Shown piece after piece: positions 31,806 through 38,824 of a stretch of 42,613 bases of DNA. A model generated the notes under the pieces. That model made no database searches. It was given only the letters and a program-made list of their open reading frames with translations, and was not told the origin of the DNA. A program made the position numbers and the translations under genes. This DNA is from a virus, in IMG/VR virus record IMGVR_UViG_3300033145_001808, positions 1 to 42,613 of that record; one strand, given 5' to 3'. The first letter of the stretch is position 1. Each line of letters begins with the position of its first letter.

Positions 31806-32999
31806 CTAGCCAATCACGAATATATCAGGCTCAACCGCTCCCTTCATATTAACAATTGCGTATCTCGAAGCATCCAGAGCGTGGCAAGGCCCCTCGGGCT
31901 TCTCCTTGTCCTCTGGGACGTGATAGGTCTCAACCTCGTCCAGCCAGTTAGGACACCTCTTGGACACAAAGAACGCCTCGTTTTTTATCAAATTCGTCAT
32001 CGCCCCGATTCCCTCATTGACCGACTTGACCTCGTTGGCCCTGGCATCGAGGCCCTTGTCCCTAAACAGCTGGATATTTCCCGGCTCATCCTGCCCGCAC
32101 CAGAAGGTTTCTACCTTATATTCCTTTTGTATAACCACAGCGTCTTTGACCAGTTCGTCGGGAGTCTTTCGCAAATGATAATATTCAAAGAACACCCATA
32201 TCCTCCCCTGGTTATCCTCGCCGTGCAGGATTATTGCCGCCGGGTCGGGATAGAAGCCCCAGTCCACTCCGCCGATAACCCGCTTGAACTTGATGCCTTC
32301 CGGCTCTTTTACATTGCGGTTGGTAAACTCCACGTAAACCAACCCGGCCATCTTGCGGAATAGACCCATGTAGCGCATCTCAAAGATGCGAGTATCTAAA
32401 GTGCCTCTAGCTCGCTCGAATTCAGCTTCAGGATAATAAGGGTTATCAATAGATGAAAACTGAATCACATCATAATCCGGATCTCCTTTTTTCCAGCGGT
32501 CATAGAATTCTGTTTTTAGCCAGTTCAAGGAATAGGGAGTTGTCGTTAAAAGACAGCGCCCCATCTTAACGCCGAGCCTCGCCTGAATTACCACCCATAC
32601 CTGAAACTTCATCTGACCTGCTTCGTCAATCCAAATAGCATCATATTGGCCTGATTCCAGAGTTTCAGGTCGGTCAGCCGAGCCGAACCAGATGATTCCC
32701 CCAGTAGGAAGGATATATTGCCCCTTTGTCTCTTTATGCTCACCCTCTAGGGTTGTCCCTCGATAGCAGTCAATAAGCATCGGGATTGTTGTCCTTGTGA
32801 GCATCTTATAAGTTGGGGCTATGACAAAGAACTGACCATCAGGATGTTTAGCTATCTCTTTTGAGAGCCAAACAGGACCAAAAAAAGTCTTACCTCCACC
32901 CGTACCAGCTATGACGGCAATAAATCTTTTATTACTTCCTAGTGCCGCTATCTGATACTGATGTAGGTTTACCTCTTTGAAGAGTTTTTCTGTTTTCAT
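31806..32999 (-). CDS. terL: Terminase large subunit
   Basis: 397 residues. The ATPase has a Walker A motif AGTGGGKT (31-38) and Walker B AIWIDEA with Asp125-Glu126, followed by CLLTTTPYSLNW (motif III). The nuclease domain shows VIGGVDWGFYPDPAAII and further acidic residues (CGQDEPG, HALDASRYA). It packages DNA into the prohead using the portal. The protein is slightly short for the family. The start lies inside the small-subunit gene (68-base overlap), without a clear ribosome binding site, so coupling is likely. Confidence 0.93.
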   Translation of the reverse strand: MKTEKLFKEVNLHQYQIAALGSNKRFIAVIAGTGGGKTFFGPVWLSKEIAKHPDGQFFVIAPTYKMLTRTTIPMLIDCYRGTTLEGEHKETKGQYILPTGGIIWFGSADRPETLESGQYDAIWIDEAGQMKFQVWVVIQARLGVKMGRCLLTTTPYSLNWLKTEFYDRWKKGDPDYDVIQFSSIDNPYYPEAEFERARGTLDTRIFEMRYMGLFRKMAGLVYVEFTNRNVKEPEGIKFKRVIGGVDWGFYPDPAAIILHGEDNQGRIWVFFEYYHLRKTPDELVKDAVVIQKEYKVETFWCGQDEPGNIQLFRDKGLDARANEVKSVNEGIGAMTNLIKNEAFFVSKRCPNWLDEVETYHVPEDKEKPEGPCHALDASRYAIVNMKGAVEPDIFVIG

Positions 33000-33279
33000 T
33001 AAGTCTATTTATAACAAGAATTTTCTTAACTTCACCACTTAAATCAATATCAGTCTGAGTCTTATCTGCTATGAGCTTTCTAATTAAAGCAACTAACACG
33101 CTATCGTTCTTATAACCTCGCTTGACAAAGTGCTTAAATAATCCTTTTCCTTCTTCCTTCTCAACCTCTCTAATAGCCTTTATTAATTCTTGGCTTAATT
33201 TATCTTTAGAACCTTTAGGTCTGCCCTTGCCAAAATTATGACCTTTAACAAATTGTCCTTTCTCATTCCTACCTTCCAT
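32932..33279 (-). CDS. Terminase small subunit-like DNA-binding protein
   Basis: 115 residues. The N-terminus KGQFVKGHNFGKGRPKGSKD is the basic motif found in many small-terminase-like phage proteins. It is followed by helices (LSQELIKAIREVEKEEGKGL, VLVALIRKLIADKTQ). Position directly before terL supports DNA recognition for packaging. GGTGA precedes ATG 33279. Confidence 0.7.
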   Translation of the reverse strand: MEGRNEKGQFVKGHNFGKGRPKGSKDKLSQELIKAIREVEKEEGKGLFKHFVKRGYKNDSVLVALIRKLIADKTQTDIDLSGEVKKILVINRLNENRKTLQRGKPTSVSDSGTRK

Positions 33280-33293
33280 TTTTTCACCATTTC

Positions 33294-33473
33294 TTAATGG
33301 ACATCTTTTATCGTAATCTGCACTGTCTCATCTGCTCTCATAAGCTCATTAAGTCTGTTTGCTATCTCTATATCCTCAGCATTAAAATCTATTATTAATC
33401 GTCCTGCTTTATCAAGCGAAACTAAAGACTTAATCTCTATTTTCTTAATGAGAGCTTGGAATGTTATCTGCAT
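33294..33473 (-). CDS. Small hypothetical phage protein
   Basis: 59 residues from ATG 33473: MQITFQALIKKIEIKSLVSL, then LIIDFNAEDIEIANRLNELM and a final strand. This small beta-alpha protein is common near terminases of siphoviruses, function unknown. A longer reading to 33533 would overlap the upstream gene; the chosen start lies three bases after that gene's stop. Confidence 0.65.
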   Translation of the reverse strand: MQITFQALIKKIEIKSLVSLDKAGRLIIDFNAEDIEIANRLNELMRADETVQITIKDVH

Positions 33474-33475
33474 TC

Positions 33476-33679
33476 CTACACCACCGACTCGTCGGGCGTC
33501 TCGGCGCTCAGGGCCACGATGTATTCCAAACACAAACCTGCCACTACCTCATCGGATAGCCTGTTTTCAAGGTCAATGTTGGCCAGGATTTTTATCCTGT
33601 CTATCTCGTCCTCCAAGCGTCGCATCGCTTCCAGAGGGAGTTTAGCCTTGAACTCGCACCACTGGCTAGTCTCCATCAT
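33476..33679 (-). CDS. Small hypothetical phage protein
   Basis: 67 residues, acidic and helical: FKAKLPLEAMRRLEDEIDRI, then LSDEVVAGLCLEYIVALSAE. GAGAGG precedes a double ATG. It fits exactly between its neighbours, which supports expression. No family recognised. Confidence 0.6.
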   Translation of the reverse strand: MMETSQWCEFKAKLPLEAMRRLEDEIDRIKILANIDLENRLSDEVVAGLCLEYIVALSAETPDESVV

Positions 33680-33695
33680 GTCCTCTCTTTGTGAG

Positions 33696-33869
33696 CTAAT
33701 CCCAATTCACGCCTCGGAATAAACCTGCAACCATCGCCTGAACTATTCTAATCGCTTCAGATCGTCTAAAACCAAACTTCCTTAACTGAACAAAAAACTT
33801 TTTTGCACTTCTCGCTATGTCAAAACCAGCCTCTTCAAACTTTCTCCAATCTTCTGGCTTCATTCCCAT
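33696..33869 (-). CDS. Small helical phage protein
   Basis: 57 residues from an ATG behind AGGGGG: MGMKPEDWRKFEEAGFDIAR, then SAKKFFVQLRKFGFRRSEAI and RIVQAMVAGLFRGVNWD. The helix-rich, basic sequence and size suggest a DNA-binding or packaging accessory. Good start signal and tight packing between neighbours support it. Confidence 0.7.
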   Translation of the reverse strand: MGMKPEDWRKFEEAGFDIARSAKKFFVQLRKFGFRRSEAIRIVQAMVAGLFRGVNWD

Positions 33870-33883
33870 ATTTTCCCCCTTTC

Positions 33884-34177
33884 CTAATCTTTCTTAACTT
33901 GCTCCTGCATAACCTCGATATCCAGCCCCTTGATCCTCCAGAGTTCCTCCTTATAAAGATAGGGTCGCCTCCTGAAGTGCGCCCGCTCGTGGCAGTTTCT
34001 GTCCATCGAAATCATATTATCTTCCTCACATTTCCCGCCCTGGGAGCGTGCTACGATCTCGTGAACTTCCCAGGCCCTCTTACCACAAACCTGACAGAAC
34101 CTATGCTTCAGATAGTATTTAAGCTGGGCTTCCCTATCTCTCCTTCTTCTCTCCAAGGTTCTTTCGGATACTCTCAT
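33884..34177 (-). CDS. Small HNH nuclease next to the terminase
   Basis: 97 residues. The core reads FCQVCGKRAWEVHEIVARSQGG followed by CEEDNMISMDRNCHERAH: CxxC, the HE catalytic pair, Asn and a CHERAH end, as in HNH proteins of the HK97 gp74 type. Such small HNH proteins beside terminases assist cohesive-end DNA cleavage and packaging. That would fit a cos-type phage. AAAGG lies close to ATG 34177. Confidence 0.8.
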   Translation of the reverse strand: MRVSERTLERRRRDREAQLKYYLKHRFCQVCGKRAWEVHEIVARSQGGKCEEDNMISMDRNCHERAHFRRRPYLYKEELWRIKGLDIEVMQEQVKKD

Positions 34178-34364
34178 TTTCCTTTTTGAAACAGCAGTTT
34201 TTATATTTCAGTCCCGAGCCACAGGGACACTTGCCGAAAAAACATCTTCTTCTGGCCTTCCTGTTTATAGCCGGGGCGAGTTTTATCACCTTCGGCTCCG
34301 GCGTTTTAACTTCCTCTGGACATTTACCCTTTTTGCTCTTATTTCCCACAAGCCCCTCGGACAA
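34134..34364 (-). CDS. SEC-C motif protein
   Basis: At most 76 residues. The C-terminal part CFFGKCPCGSGLKYKNCC is a SEC-C zinc-binding motif, found in SecA and many small proteins. The front is basic (NRKARRR). The start is uncertain: a TTG at 34364 lacks a site, and a GTG at 34349 has GAGGGG very near. It overlaps the HNH gene by 44 bases. Role unknown. Confidence 0.6.
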   Translation of the reverse strand: MSEGLVGNKSKKGKCPEEVKTPEPKVIKLAPAINRKARRRCFFGKCPCGSGLKYKNCCFKKENESIRKNLGEKKER

Positions 34365-34426
34365 CCTTAAGAATTAACACTTGCCCTGCGTGCCTTCCCC
34401 GCTCAGTTGACAATTCCTCCTGATGA

Positions 34427-34618
34427 CTATAATATAAAAATGGGATCGCCGGGAGTTACAAAACTCCTCAAAGACAAGGTGTCGCCGTGGCTGGCTACTT
34501 TGTTGGGCGGTCCCTTCTTATTTTCAATGACCTGCCCGGCTAGTCTTGGCCCTGGTGAAGATAAAGATCTGCCAGCTTTATGAGATTGCAACAGTTCCCA
34601 GAAACCAAGACGGCCCAC
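34427..34618 (-). CDS. Doubtful 63-residue reading frame
   Basis: A frame starts at a GTG (34618) without a convincing ribosome binding site: MGRLGFWELLQSHKAG, then RPLAGQ-like and KKGPPNKVASHGD segments. It covers most of the gap between the SEC-C gene and the terminator. The same DNA holds a plus-strand foldable element, so it may be non-coding. Confidence 0.25.
   Translation of the reverse strand: MGRLGFWELLQSHKAGRSLSSPGPRLAGQVIENKKGPPNKVASHGDTLSLRSFVTPGDPIFIL
34442..34514 (+). other. 73-base branched inverted-repeat element
   Basis: GGGATCGCC (34442-34450) pairs with GGCGGTCCC (34506-34514) over nine bases with one G-U pair in plus-strand RNA; in minus-strand RNA that pair would be C-A. 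Inside, GGAGTT/AACTCC and GACA/TGTC form further hairpins. TTCTTATTTTC follows. It lies between the left and right blocks and may be a plus-strand structured RNA or a weak terminator. Confidence 0.35.
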
Positions 34619-34655
34619 CTGGGGCTCTTCACTAGGCAGGAACCTTTACAATAAT

Positions 34656-34706
34656 AAAAAAATAGACGACAAACAAGCCTCCTTTCCTTTGGCCTGAATG
34701 TCGTCT
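34656..34706 (-). terminator. Rho-independent terminator closing the right-hand block
   Basis: On the minus strand AGACGACA pairs with TGTCGTCT (34699-34706 with 34664-34671). After a short internal mismatch, CAGGCC pairs with GGCTTG. A run of seven T follows the stem after one A. This separates the early block on the right from the packaging genes. Confidence 0.82.
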
Positions 34707-34768
34707 TATTGTTTTCGTATGTTCGTGTTAATCGAATATAACTATATCAAATTCCCCGTAAATGTCAA

Positions 34769-34952
34769 GTGGCTCTGACAGGGATTTGCACCCTGCATAC
34801 CTAGTTGAATTGTTACCCACCCGCATCTAACAGGAAAGTAATTTCTTCCCTGCCGTTAATCCCCGAATCGAACGGGGGTCACTAGCCTGTGGTGCGGCCC
34901 TCTTTACGGTCCTCCCAGACCGAAGCGTCTACCTATTCCGCCACAGAGCCAC
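34769..34952 (-). ncRNA. tRNA-like structured element 1
   Basis: GTGGCTCTG (minus, 34952-34944) pairs perfectly with CAGAGCCAC (34777-34769). Inside the 5' arm, UG is followed by GCGGAATAGGTAGACGC, almost the D-arm of a bacterial leucine tRNA. Next to the 3' arm lies CAGGG-TGCAAAT-CCCTG, a T-arm-like hairpin. A second T-arm-like hairpin CCCCG-TTCGATT-CGGGG is at 34861-34877, and an eight-pair stem is at 34831-34852. At 184 bases it is too long for a tRNA, and the expected anticodon arm is malformed (six-base loop). It fills most of a gap without a gene (34708-34997). Confidence 0.6.
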
Positions 34953-34997
34953 AATAAATATACAAAATAAATCTGAAAAGTCAAGCGATCTTTTCTA

Positions 34998-35249
34998 TTA
35001 TTCTGGTTGAAGCTCACTCTCCAGAAATCCTGTCAAATCTTTCAGCCATTCTATTGACACTTTCATTTTATCCTGTGGGCTTATATGAGTTCCCTTATGC
35101 CAGACAAGCCAGTTCATCGCAATGTGCCCTTCGATTATCACAGCAAATCCTCTGCCATAAATCCCCTTTGAAGCATCTAGGATATAGTCCCGTTTATAAT
35201 TTGTAACCTGCCGAGAACTTGTCTCATTTTGAGCATTCTCTTTTTTCAT
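34998..35249 (-). CDS. Small hypothetical protein
   Basis: 83 residues: polar N-terminus, then DYILDASKGIYGRGFAVIIE, then MNWLVWHKGTHISPQDKMKV and a final helix. No family recognised. AGAGGGGAA precedes the ATG, starting right after tRNA-like element 2. Confidence 0.65.
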   Translation of the reverse strand: MKKENAQNETSSRQVTNYKRDYILDASKGIYGRGFAVIIEGHIAMNWLVWHKGTHISPQDKMKVSIEWLKDLTGFLESELQPE

Positions 35250-35269
35250 TTTATTCCCCTCTTCTAATT

Positions 35270-35427
35270 GTGGCTCTGCCAGGAATCACACCTGGTTGGC
35301 ATCGGGGCACATGCCTTACGCTCGGTAGCATCTCTGCCCTAACGAGTCGCCCAACTTGGCAATCAAGGGACCTGTCACCAAACCCACAGCCCTTTCGTTT
35401 AGCGTTTCTCAAACGCCACAGAGCCAC
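35270..35427 (-). ncRNA. tRNA-like structured element 2
   Basis: Same outer stem as element 1: GTGGCTCTG (35427-35419) with CAGAGCCAC (35278-35270). UG and a GCG...CGC hairpin (35402-35416) follow the 5' arm as a D-arm would. CCAGG-TGTGATT-CCTGG (35295-35279) abuts the 3' arm as a T-arm would. The middle holds AAGGGCTGT pairing with ACAG and CCCTT. It begins five bases after the stop of the upstream gene and ends just before the next ribosome binding site. Confidence 0.6.
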
Positions 35428-35431
35428 TGGT

Positions 35432-35662
35432 TTATCTATCTAAGAGTCCGAACGCACGTCTTAGCCTATTAAAAGTAAAGATAAAGAAAGTCACGAGCCT
35501 CCCATTTTTCTTAACCCAAACCTTACGGAGATTTTGAGGATGCACTATATTCCTAAACAGATACCTGATAGTGATACTTTGATTTTTGTCTATGCTAATC
35601 CCGGGAAACTCGGCCCGGACAGTACCGCTCTTAAGACGCTGAATTTTCGCCTTGTGCCACAT
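35432..35662 (-). CDS. Small basic hypothetical protein
   Basis: 76 residues, strongly basic: MWHKAKIQRLKSGTVRAEFP, ITIRYLFRNIVHPQNLRKVW and a C-terminal FNRLRRAFGLL. Possibly nucleic-acid binding. GAGGTAAAAA precedes ATG 35662. Confidence 0.65.
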   Translation of the reverse strand: MWHKAKIQRLKSGTVRAEFPGISIDKNQSITIRYLFRNIVHPQNLRKVWVKKNGRLVTFFIFTFNRLRRAFGLLDR

Positions 35663-35702
35663 TTTTTACCTCTATTAATGATAGCAGAATGAAATTGAAA
35701 AG

Positions 35703-35990
35703 TCAAATCTCCTCCACAATCTCTTTTATCATATCAAATTTCCTGGCTTTGTCCAGTTTTACTTCATCTAATTTACCCAGTTTCTCAATCGCCCGCAGTT
35801 CCTTCCTTACCTTGATCCAATCCCCACCATCGCCAGAATCCTCCCACTCAACCTCATGCATAATATTACCTAGACATTTGAGGTATTCAGAAATTCTCCG
35901 CCTGATAGCAGGATGGTCATTATTACCCTTTACCCTACTCGCCACGTCCTCCAACTTGAAACAGAGATATTCATAAGCTCCACCGCTCAT
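35703..35990 (-). CDS. Conserved small phage protein (MSGGAY type)
   Basis: 95 residues. The opening MSGGAYEYLCFKLEDVASRV and the middle MHEVEWEDSGDGGDWIKV match a small protein family frequent in phages (MSGG-Y-Y start, WxDSGD motif). Function unknown. AAAGGAGG precedes the ATG. Confidence 0.75.
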   Translation of the reverse strand: MSGGAYEYLCFKLEDVASRVKGNNDHPAIRRRISEYLKCLGNIMHEVEWEDSGDGGDWIKVRKELRAIEKLGKLDEVKLDKARKFDMIKEIVEEI

Positions 35991-36018
35991 TTTGGCCTCC
36001 TTTTTTTTGCTAAAATTA

Positions 36019-36339
36019 CTAAATCAACCCCGCCTTCCTCAACAGCTCCAAAAAGAACTCCCTCCGCATGCTGACAACCCCCGTATGCTTAAAATGTGGG
36101 TGTGTGTAAATGAGGGCTATGTCCTTGCCGTCCTTGGAAAAATATCTTTTTTCAACCTTCTCGATCTGGTTCACCACAGCCGCACTCTTCCGCCTCTTCG
36201 CGTCGCAAACTAGCCGCCTGCCGTCTTTCAACTCCTTAACAACGTCAGGCTGCGAGTCGCCATAGTGCGCTTTAGAGATTCTTTTACCGTTCAACAAAGA
36301 AGCTAAATCATATTCTAAGCGTTTGTAAGGTTTCATCAT
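36019..36339 (-). CDS. Putative PD-(D/E)XK nuclease
   Basis: 106 residues. Pro31-Asp32 (SQPDVV) and Asp46-Ala-Lys48 (RLVCDAKRRK) have the spacing and strand pattern of the PD-(D/E)XK nuclease core, as in phage resolvases and small endonucleases. The C-terminal DIALIYTHPHFKH and FFLELLRKAG complete an alpha-beta fold. A role in resolving replication or recombination intermediates is possible. GAGGG precedes a double ATG. Confidence 0.6.
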   Translation of the reverse strand: MMKPYKRLEYDLASLLNGKRISKAHYGDSQPDVVKELKDGRRLVCDAKRRKSAAVVNQIEKVEKRYFSKDGKDIALIYTHPHFKHTGVVSMRREFFLELLRKAGLI

Positions 36340-36345
36340 ATTCCC

Positions 36346-36750
36346 TCAATCATACCCCACTGGGTTCAGACAATATTCTCCCCGCCTTCCGTATGCCCTC
36401 TCAACTTTCGCCGCCCAAGCGATCTCGCCCTGCTTGGTGAGTCTGCCCTCCTCCATCAAAAGGCCGGGCCCAAGGAGGTCCCAACTCGTAGCCCTACTGT
36501 AATTCCTCTTGATGTTTCTCCTGAACTTCTCCTTACTGTTCCCAGCCCGTTTGAACTTTGAGGGCTTGCGCTGGTAGTTAATACCGTACATCTTGATATA
36601 TTTGGAGATGGTCGTCTGGGAGCGGCCTATCCTTTTAGTTATCTCGGCCTGGTTGAGCCCCTCGTCCACTAGGGCCTGCAGGGTTGCCCTGTCGATGAGG
36701 GGGGCGTTGTATCTCTTGGGGATGCTGTTTCTAACGTAGAGGAGTGGCAT
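36346..36750 (-). CDS. Helix-turn-helix DNA-binding protein
   Basis: 134 residues. The segment LIDRATLQALVDEGLNQAEI followed by TKRIGRSQTTISKYIKMYGI is a clear HTH (residues about 18-56). A basic stretch and a C-terminal domain (SWDLLGPGLLMEEGRLTKQG) follow. It may regulate transcription or act with the adjacent nuclease. AAAGGAG precedes ATG 36750. Confidence 0.75.
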   Translation of the reverse strand: MPLLYVRNSIPKRYNAPLIDRATLQALVDEGLNQAEITKRIGRSQTTISKYIKMYGINYQRKPSKFKRAGNSKEKFRRNIKRNYSRATSWDLLGPGLLMEEGRLTKQGEIAWAAKVERAYGRRGEYCLNPVGYD

Positions 36751-36815
36751 TGTTTACTCCTTTTTCCAATATTATATATGTTGTCTTATCTCAAGATAGC
36801 TTCATTCTGGGGTGG

Positions 36816-38078
36816 TTATGGAGGAGATCTTTCCTTTTTTATCCCCATTTTCTCTGCGAGTTTCTTCTTTATCTGCTCTACCCGCTTTTTTCCTTCTTTA
36901 TTGGTAACAGCTACCTTTTCATACTTATCTAGTTTTTTGAGTTCTTCTTTTGTCCTTTGTCTCTCAACTTTTTTTCTAAGATCATCTTTTTCTTTTTGGG
37001 CGTTCACCCTTTCTTGTCGGCTCTTTAATACTTTCTTGATGTAGTTGGGATGTGGCGCTATATTATCCACCGTGATTTGAAGAGCAGTTTTGAACTCGTT
37101 TGGCTCAATCTGTTGGCGATAAATATTATACAACTCTTCTAATATTCGTTTATGCCTTAAGTCGGTGATCTTCTTTGTTTTATTCTCTGCCTTCACCAGC
37201 TCAATGTACTCACTTATTAACTCTCTTACATCCTGGGGAAACTGGGAAATTAAATATTCGATTTGGGACAATATCTTATTCTTTTGTACTGTCTTATTAT
37301 GTAATGTAATGTTATGTAATCTAGAAGGTTTTTTGTTAAAGTTTCTCTTGATATTCTCTTGATATTCTCTTGATTTTATTTGGAGAGTTTCGGATATTTT
37401 TGAAGGAGTTATCTGTGAATTAAATACGTTATTATATTTTACTAATAATGAGGGATTGTTTAATAAATCATCTAATGCTTCCATTCTCTGATAATCTCTA
37501 GGAATTGGAAAAGGGAAATCAATATCTTGGGGAAGTTGTGTCCCTTTAGTTTTATTACAATTTTCACATGCTAAAACTAAGTTATTATATTTATCTTTTC
37601 CTCCTTTTATCTTAGGAATAATATGGTCAATATGTAAATCAGTGCTATTTTTTATTTCTTTATGACAATACTGACAGATAAAATTATCCCTGATAGCTAT
37701 AATCTGCCGTGTGTCTATACTTGTACTTTCTTTTTTAGTTAGTTGTTTTTTTGTATATTCATCCGCCATTTCAAGGATTTTAGGTATCCTGATTTTTAAA
37801 CAAGTTATTCCATCTTCTTTAGAATTTTCTACCAGGATTTTTCCATTTTTTTCTAAAAAGTTGAGCATTTTCTCCAGTTTTTTGGCGGAAATTCCACAGA
37901 TTTCTCGCCATTTTTTCAGAGAATACTCGGCAAAATCCCGGGGTTTGTCATGAACTTGTTCGGCAATTATCTCAACTATAAGCCACCAAGCTCCGTACCC
38001 TTCAGTGCCAAATCTATCTCGTAAACCGCTTAATACTTCATCCCGACTCGCATCGGAATAATGCTGGATCCACTTGAT
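36816..38078 (-). CDS. Replication-initiator-like protein with HNH domain and ATC start
   Basis: 420 residues if started at ATC 38078, seven bases after a perfect AGGAGG. The first 75 residues (KWIQHYSDASRDEVLSGLRD, RFGTEGYGAWWLIVEIIAEQ) match the N-terminal DUF4373/Lin1244-type domain of phage replication proteins, which normally begins Met-Lys-Trp. An upstream in-frame TGA lies at 38096. The first ATG (37868) would delete this domain. Residues about 125-180 form an HNH domain (NFICQYCHKE, LHIDHIIPKI, LVLACENCNKTKG). The rest is basic and helical. It may open the origin or recruit the host helicase; the HNH part is unusual. Confidence 0.7.
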   Translation of the reverse strand: MKWIQHYSDASRDEVLSGLRDRFGTEGYGAWWLIVEIIAEQVHDKPRDFAEYSLKKWREICGISAKKLEKMLNFLEKNGKILVENSKEDGITCLKIRIPKILEMADEYTKKQLTKKESTSIDTRQIIAIRDNFICQYCHKEIKNSTDLHIDHIIPKIKGGKDKYNNLVLACENCNKTKGTQLPQDIDFPFPIPRDYQRMEALDDLLNNPSLLVKYNNVFNSQITPSKISETLQIKSREYQENIKRNFNKKPSRLHNITLHNKTVQKNKILSQIEYLISQFPQDVRELISEYIELVKAENKTKKITDLRHKRILEELYNIYRQQIEPNEFKTALQITVDNIAPHPNYIKKVLKSRQERVNAQKEKDDLRKKVERQRTKEELKKLDKYEKVAVTNKEGKKRVEQIKKKLAEKMGIKKERSPP

Positions 38079-38181
38079 TTTGGTACCTCCTGTTCATAAT
38101 TACCATCTAATAATCTTCCGCAGTAATAACATCTCTCATTTGAAGTTAATATTATTTACTACAAAATATTCTCACTTGCAT
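38030..38181 (-). pseudogene. Frameshifted small zinc protein
   Basis: A strong AGGAAGGAGG site leads to ATG 38181, but the frame MQVRIFCSK stops after nine codons. The -1 frame then continues through NERCYYCGRLLDGNYEQEVP, a CxxCG zinc knuckle, to 38030. Together they look like one small zinc protein broken by a single-base indel, or read through by frameshifting. The end overlaps the replication gene in another frame. Confidence 0.35.
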
Positions 38182-38213
38182 GCTACCTCCTTCCTCCACC
38201 CTCCCTTCCGCCC

Positions 38214-38270
38214 CTATGTTATTCGCTTAACTTCTGGAACTGTTTGTTCATTCGGATTTCCAAAAGACAT
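38214..38270 (-). CDS. Possible 18-residue peptide
   Basis: MSFGNPNEQTVPEVKRIT is encoded behind an AAGGAGGTGATG site that overlaps the end of the upstream gene. The start signal is strong but the product is tiny; it may only serve translation coupling. Confidence 0.3.
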   Translation of the reverse strand: MSFGNPNEQTVPEVKRIT

Positions 38271-38276
38271 TGAACA

Positions 38277-38456
38277 TCACCTCCTTTCCCCTGACAGGAC
38301 ATCTTTTTCAGCTTCAAAGTCTCGTCTCACATCTGTAGCTTCTCGGTCAATTACAACAGGAGGATATTTAATCTCCTTGCCTTTATCATCTACAGTAATA
38401 ATCCTGATTATCTGTCCACAACGAGGGCAGGTAAATTCATTGGGTTGCAATTTCAT
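38277..38456 (-). CDS. Small CxxC zinc protein
   Basis: 59 residues: MKLQPNEFTCPRCGQIIRII, then VDDKGKEIKYPP and a charged helix (REATDVRRDFEAEKDVL). One CPRC pair suggests half a zinc site, so it may dimerise. GGAGGTTGGAGA precedes the ATG, which overlaps the previous stop (ATGA). Confidence 0.7.
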   Translation of the reverse strand: MKLQPNEFTCPRCGQIIRIITVDDKGKEIKYPPVVIDREATDVRRDFEAEKDVLSGERR

Positions 38457-38824
38457 TCTCCAACCTCCCTGTTAGTTACGGTTTTTTGGTCATCAACCTC
38501 TCCTTCCATATAGAAAAATATCCACTGCCATCGTCTGGTGTTGAGAAAAGCAGCCACCAATTTAATACTTTCTTCTTTATCAGAACAAGCTAGAGCGAAA
38601 AGTTCTGTAACGGATTTACCTTTGTGGAGCCAAGCCTGTGATAGGAAGCACATCCTAATATCTTCACCATTTTCAACCTCTTCGAGATATACAATGATAA
38701 TATCCTGTAGCCAGATACTACGAACATAGGGAAATTTTTGTATAGAAGCTTTGGCAAAAGGTGTAGATAGAAGAAGTGTTGAGATGGCTACCAACAAAAC
38801 TTTAAGTTTTTGAGTCATCATCAA
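38453..38824 (-). CDS. Hypothetical protein with N-terminal hydrophobic segment
   Basis: 123 residues. Residues 6-27 (KLKVLLVAISTLLLSTPFAK) look like a signal peptide with an AKA-S cleavage site. The rest (WLQDIIIVYLEEVENGEDIR, FLSQAWLHKGKSVTELFALA) could also be a cytoplasmic alpha-beta domain. If exported, it would be an envelope-directed phage protein. It overlaps its upstream neighbour by 23 bases. Confidence 0.6.
   Translation of the reverse strand: MMMTQKLKVLLVAISTLLLSTPFAKASIQKFPYVRSIWLQDIIIVYLEEVENGEDIRMCFLSQAWLHKGKSVTELFALACSDKEESIKLVAAFLNTRRWQWIFFYMEGEVDDQKTVTNREVGE

Noticed and set aside
34664-34706. Mobile-element inverted repeat
   Set aside because: The stem is followed by a T-run on the minus strand and a short loop, which is the layout of a Rho-independent terminator.
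34769-34952. Ordinary leucine tRNA gene
   Set aside because: The 5' half fits, but the anticodon loop has six bases, the first T-arm is not followed by an acceptor strand matching the 5' end, and the element is twice tRNA length.
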